Source: Siniperca chuatsi
Taxonomy: Eukaryota > Chordata > Actinopteri > Centrarchiformes > Sinipercidae
DNA length: 64,000 nucleotides
Reading direction: 5' to 3'
Assembly: GCF_020085105.1 (NCBI RefSeq)
Contig: NC_058052.1
Location: 22,821,733-22,885,732, forward strand
The notes beneath the pieces are model-generated. The model was given only the letters and a program-made list of their open reading frames with translations. It was not told the DNA's origin and ran no database searches. Below are positions 60,293 through 64,000 of the stretch, piece by piece (within the stretch, counting starts at the first letter, position 1; every line of letters begins with the position of its first letter). The position numbers were made by a program, and so were the translations under genes.

Positions 60293-63273
60293 ATGGAGCG
60301 GTTTCATTCCTCTCATTGCACCATCATGACTGGTAGAGGGAGACCACACAAGGCAAAAAGTCCTAACACTAAGTGTGCCAAGAGTAAACCTAGACCTGAG
60401 GAAATGAAACAAGTAACTCTGCCCAGATGTCCAAGGAAAGACTTCACAGAAAAGAGGCAGAATGGCACCACGAAGGAAGAGAAACCAAAGGAGCAGAAAA
60501 AGGCAAACCACACTGAGGAGAAGCCATCTGTACAGAACGCGGAGATGACGAAGACACAGCCAGGGAGACCAAAGGACACCACAAAGGATTCTCTAAAGAC
60601 CACAAAAGGAAAAAAATGTGGTGTGAAGGCCAAATCACCAGAACGATTTTCAGAGGAAATGGCAAAGACGCAGCCAAAGGCACCGAAGGAAACCACAAAG
60701 GTAAAGACCACTGAAGCAAAAACATGTGCTGGCAAAGCCAAATCACCAGACAATTTCACAAAGACGACAATGAAGATGCATCCAGAGACACCTAAGGACA
60801 CCACAAAGGAAGAGAAACCAAAGGAGCAGAAAAAGGCAAACCACACTGAGGAGAAGCCATCTGTACAGAACGCGGAGATAACAAAGACACAGCCAGGGAG
60901 ACCAAAGGACACCACAAAGGATTCTCTAAAGACCACAAAAGGAAAAAAATGTGGTGTGAGGGCCAAATCACCAGAACAATTTTCAGGGGAAATGGCAAAG
61001 ATGCAGCCAAAGGCACCGAAGGATACCACAAAAGTAAAGACCACAATGAAGATGCATCCAGAGACACCTAAGGACACCACAAAGGCTTGTATACCAAAAG
61101 ACAGGTGTGAAAACAAAGCTGAAGTGGACTCTCTCCTCTACACAACTCTGGAAAAATTGAAGATTAAGAGGAACGAAAGAGCAGGTGCAGCAGAAGTCAT
61201 CAATGAAGTAATACATAATATCATCACGCATTTGAAACAGACTGACTGCTTTAAAGAAGTAGAAGAGCCACTACGTACTGGCAGTTACTATGAAAATCTA
61301 AAGGTAAGTCACTTAGTCCGAGTTCCCTCAAACAAGCACTGGTTTCCATCATCTCTTGAGGAAAGGCACTAACCCTTTCCACTAGGTCAATACATGGTGC
61401 GTAGCACTCATATTAGAAGAAATGTACCCATATTTGGTATGGTACTTTTAACAATTATGTCATTGGTGTATTACACACACAAACACACTCATGTTTTTGT
61501 GTATACAGATTTCTAATCCTGATGAATTTGATGTCATGCTGCCTATTCCTGTTGACCGAGTGGACATCAAACCATTTGGAGATGATGGAGCCTTTTACAG
61601 TGTGGCATTAAAACGTGGCAAGAGCCCTCTGCAAAAATTTCAAGAGAACAGCATTTTATCTGCCAGTAAAATGCTCAAGGAGTTCAGAGAAGAAGTGAAG
61701 AAAAGTGTCAAGAAATTTACGAGTGAGTACCAAAATGAGCACTTTCTAACTGTTGAGAAATGGGCAGTTGAGTTGGTCAAATGCAGTTTGGGAACCAGTC
61801 ACTATGGCTGACAGAGACAAAATGCCCTTCCCTGTGATCAAACTAACACCACCACCTTGAAGTCCCTTTTAAGATGGTGCTGTCTGTAAAACTGCCTTGA
61901 CCCATTTGTCTTAGATGGTAATACAGTATGTGTCAATGTTCATGAAAAACATCCAAAGAAAGAAATCTTAAAGAAAATGTCTGATATATTGACATCGTAT
62001 AGACAGTATAATAAATAGAACATTTAAATTATGTTTCTTCTTTGTTCTTTCAGAATGGGAGGTGACAATAAAGAAAAAAGGCTGCCCCGCAGTGACCTTG
62101 ATCACAAAACTACAATCAGTCACCATTTCACTGGATGTCGTTCTCAGTATTGTGGTTAAATCAAGCTGGCCACCTTTCACCAAAGACGGTCTTAAAATAG
62201 AGGGCTGGCTAGGAGCAAAAGTAAAGCAGCAACACAAGCGAAAGCCATATTATCTTGTCCCAAAATATGAAGGCAGGGGTGCAGTGGAAAACGATGGGGT
62301 CCTTGCTAAGGGTAAGTCTAACTTATCTCAATTGGTGAACCAAAAATCAGATTGTGATTTATAGAAATGACCCACAGGCTGTTTACATATATACTAAACT
62401 AGATATGTTAATACTTGAAGTGATTACAGTATTATGAGAAAACTCAATTCTGAGAGGCTATAGAAGGTGGTTTGTGAATGTACTGTATAATCAAACACCA
62501 TGTACGCTGTCACAGATCAGAGATCTCACAAGTCGCCCAATACTATAGCATATCTTGCTTGAGCTGATGATTTTATGACAAGCTTCTAGCATTTGAAATA
62601 ATTTGTCCTTTCATGGGAGCAACAGAAGTGTTGAGTATTTTGTCTTCTATAACACGCAGATATTTGGCGGGTTTCTTTTTCTCATATTGAGAAGGCCATA
62701 ATGATGAATCACGGATCAGAGAAAACATGCTGCGAAAAAGGCGGCGCACGCTGCTGCAGGTTAGATTTTAACAAACTTATTCCTTAAGTTAAAGTATAAC
62801 ACTATATGCATTTTCTTTTATCAAAGTCATCTATTTCCATCACATAGAAAATCTGCATGTATGTTTGGAAATAATGATCATCATGTTTATCGTCCTTGAG
62901 GTAAGAATCCATAACAGTCTGTTCCTTTCTATTTACATACAGGAAGGACTGTTTGAAGCTCCTAAAGCACCTTCTCAGTCTGCTAAAGGAAAAGGACTCT
63001 ACATTTGACAAGTTCTGCTCCTACCACGTCAAGACCACATTCTTACATGCCTGCTGCTCTAGAACTAAAGACAGTGATTGGATGGCCTCAAATCTGAGCC
63101 ACTGTTTTCAGCTGCTCCTGCAGGACTTTGTAGCCCACCTGGAACGTCGTCTACTCTGCAACTTCTTCATCCCATCTCAAAACCTGCTCTCCAGCCTTAG
63201 TCAGACAAGGTGCAATAATCTGGCTCGTTGTATCAGTGAGGAATGTGACAAGGGCTTTCCTATTTTCAAGTGA
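60293..63273 (+). CDS. cgas: Cyclic GMP-AMP synthase (cGAS), complete (637 aa)
   Basis: Cytosolic DNA sensor that makes 2'3'-cGAMP from ATP and GTP to activate STING. Exons: 60293-61303, 61509-61722, 62054-62311, 62660-62759, 62943-63273; phases close (1914 nt). Human cGAS is 522 aa; the excess is N-terminal. Residues 1-300 are Lys/Thr/Pro-rich and disordered, with an AT-hook-like GRGRPHK near the start and a tandem duplication (units from residues 61 and 172). Catalytic parts are present: TGSYYE (Gly330, Ser331), DEFDVM (Glu343, Asp345) and SLDVVL (Asp436). The zinc ribbon is His512, Cys518, Cys519, Cys526, with human spacing. Arg354 and Arg373 align with human Arg236 and Arg255, which anchor cGAS to nucleosomes. 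A second ATG 33 bases on (60326) also fits, giving MTGRGRPHK. Confidence 0.95.
60473..61085 (+). repeat. In-frame tandem duplication inside the first cgas exon
   Basis: Block 60473-60711 recurs at 60806-61044, offset exactly 333 bp (111 codons), with roughly 8 differences in 239 bases. Unit 2 then lacks 57 bases (19 residues) that unit 1 has between VKTT and [13 protein letters not shown]. Older sub-repeats (KAKSPxxF three times, PKDTTK/PKETTK several times) are nested in each unit. Confidence 0.95.
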
Positions 63274-63575
63274 CAACAAACAGCAAGTGTTTGGCTTGTG
63301 ACTATTCCAGCCCCATAGCGTTTGAAACATCCTTGAAGTAAAAATTGGTCAACTAAACCCAGATTAATCTAGGAAGGAAGCATAATCGAAATGGCATTCA
63401 CTTAATACAATGTATTTGTGACGATTTCATTCTTGTGTTAACTCAGTTTATTTTGATCTAAACCTATATTTATAAAAATGTCTTGCTTTTTCATTTCTCA
63501 TGTTTTTGGCTTTTATATTGTCTGTTAAGTACTTCGTAATATCACCGGGATGTTAATGTTAAAATGGAACTACAA

Positions 63576-63581
63576 AATAAA
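63576..63581 (+). terminator. Poly(A) signal of cgas
   Basis: AATAAA about 300 bp after the stop codon, followed by T-rich sequence. Confidence 0.65.
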
Positions 63582-63599
63582 TTTTAAATTTTCTTTTTA

Positions 63600-64000
63600 A
63601 TTCATGTGTTTGCCTATTATCTCATTCTTCATTTGTGTCCTGCTTAAACATTTAGTTTCCATTTTGTGGTCAATTTAAAAACGTCTCTTAAATTTAAAGA
63701 TGTGTAAGCAATGTACCACCAAAAATTAAGCCCACAGAGAAGCAGCAAGAGCTCTGATCGGCCAGCTCTGAACCTACACATGACCCCAGCCAACACAAGA
63801 GTAAACAAATTAAGATTGTTAGTCAAAATGACGCTACCACACAACAGCTTTCAACAATCTGCATTCATAAGCTTTAAATGTATCCTAAAACACTCAGATT
63901 AATGTAGAGAATGGAGAACATTTCAACTTCTGTATAAGTTTAAAAAGTGTTCATTTCAAAAGGCATATTAGGTATTTGGTAATCAGACCTTGTAGTGGAG
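63600..64000. other. Right-edge intergenic sequence
   Basis: Nothing supportable is seen; short open frames only. Confidence 0.5.

Noticed and set aside
60313-61116. Antisense open frame of 267 codons over the first cgas exon
   Set aside because: It is the mirror of Lys/Thr/Pro-rich coding sequence, which rarely gives antisense stops. The plus strand has full cGAS homology and consistent splicing.

Overview
This is vertebrate genomic DNA, most likely from a ray-finned (teleost) fish. The window is intron-rich and AT-leaning, with GT-AG introns, many (CA/TG)n microsatellites, a hAT-type MITE and a dispersed repeat family I know from fish genomes. The proteins are clear vertebrate orthologues but diverge from mammalian sequences by about as much as fish proteins do. 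Five protein-coding genes could be assembled exon by exon with all splice phases consistent. Four are complete.

Layout. (1) About 531-14720 (+): the 3' part of map4k3, giving 19 exons and the last 539 residues (linker plus citron-homology domain); the kinase domain lies left of the window. A long probable 3'UTR follows to about 19.9 kb. (2) 38069-23125 (-): complete arhgef33, 16 coding exons, 787 aa, convergent with map4k3. (3) 41226-50714 (+): complete slc17a5 (sialin), 11 coding exons, 493 aa, head-to-head with arhgef33. (4) 55679-59219 (+): complete eef1a1-type elongation factor 1-alpha, 7 coding exons, 462 aa. (5) 60293-63273 (+): complete cgas (cyclic GMP-AMP synthase), 5 exons, 637 aa, with a long Lys/Thr/Pro-rich N-terminus built from an in-frame tandem duplication. 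The 53.3-55.6 kb interval between slc17a5 and eef1a1 holds two unexplained exon-like signals: a minus-strand 3'-terminal coding exon and a plus-strand first-exon candidate behind CCAAT/TATA-like elements.

Context. From established human gene order, slc17a5-eef1a1-cgas matches human 6q13 in order and relative orientation, but MTO1, which lies between EEF1A1 and CGAS in human, is absent here. Map4k3 and arhgef33 correspond to human 2p22. The window therefore spans a junction of two blocks that are separate in mammals, placed between arhgef33 and slc17a5 (38.1-41.2 kb). These genes do not form one pathway: GLK-type kinase signalling, a Rho exchange factor, lysosomal sialic-acid export, translation elongation and cytosolic DNA sensing.

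Main points of interest: the duplicated cGAS N-terminus with an AT-hook-like RGRP; a GC-AG intron in eef1a1; a 3'UTR segment of eef1a1 that appears conserved to human; sialin with Tyr where human has the disease-associated His183; an in-frame acidic read-through extension in map4k3; microsatellites abutting splice sites; a 48-bp perfect palindrome and other hairpins; and a repeat copy flanked by a 36-bp direct duplication. All homology calls are from memory and inspection; no search was run.
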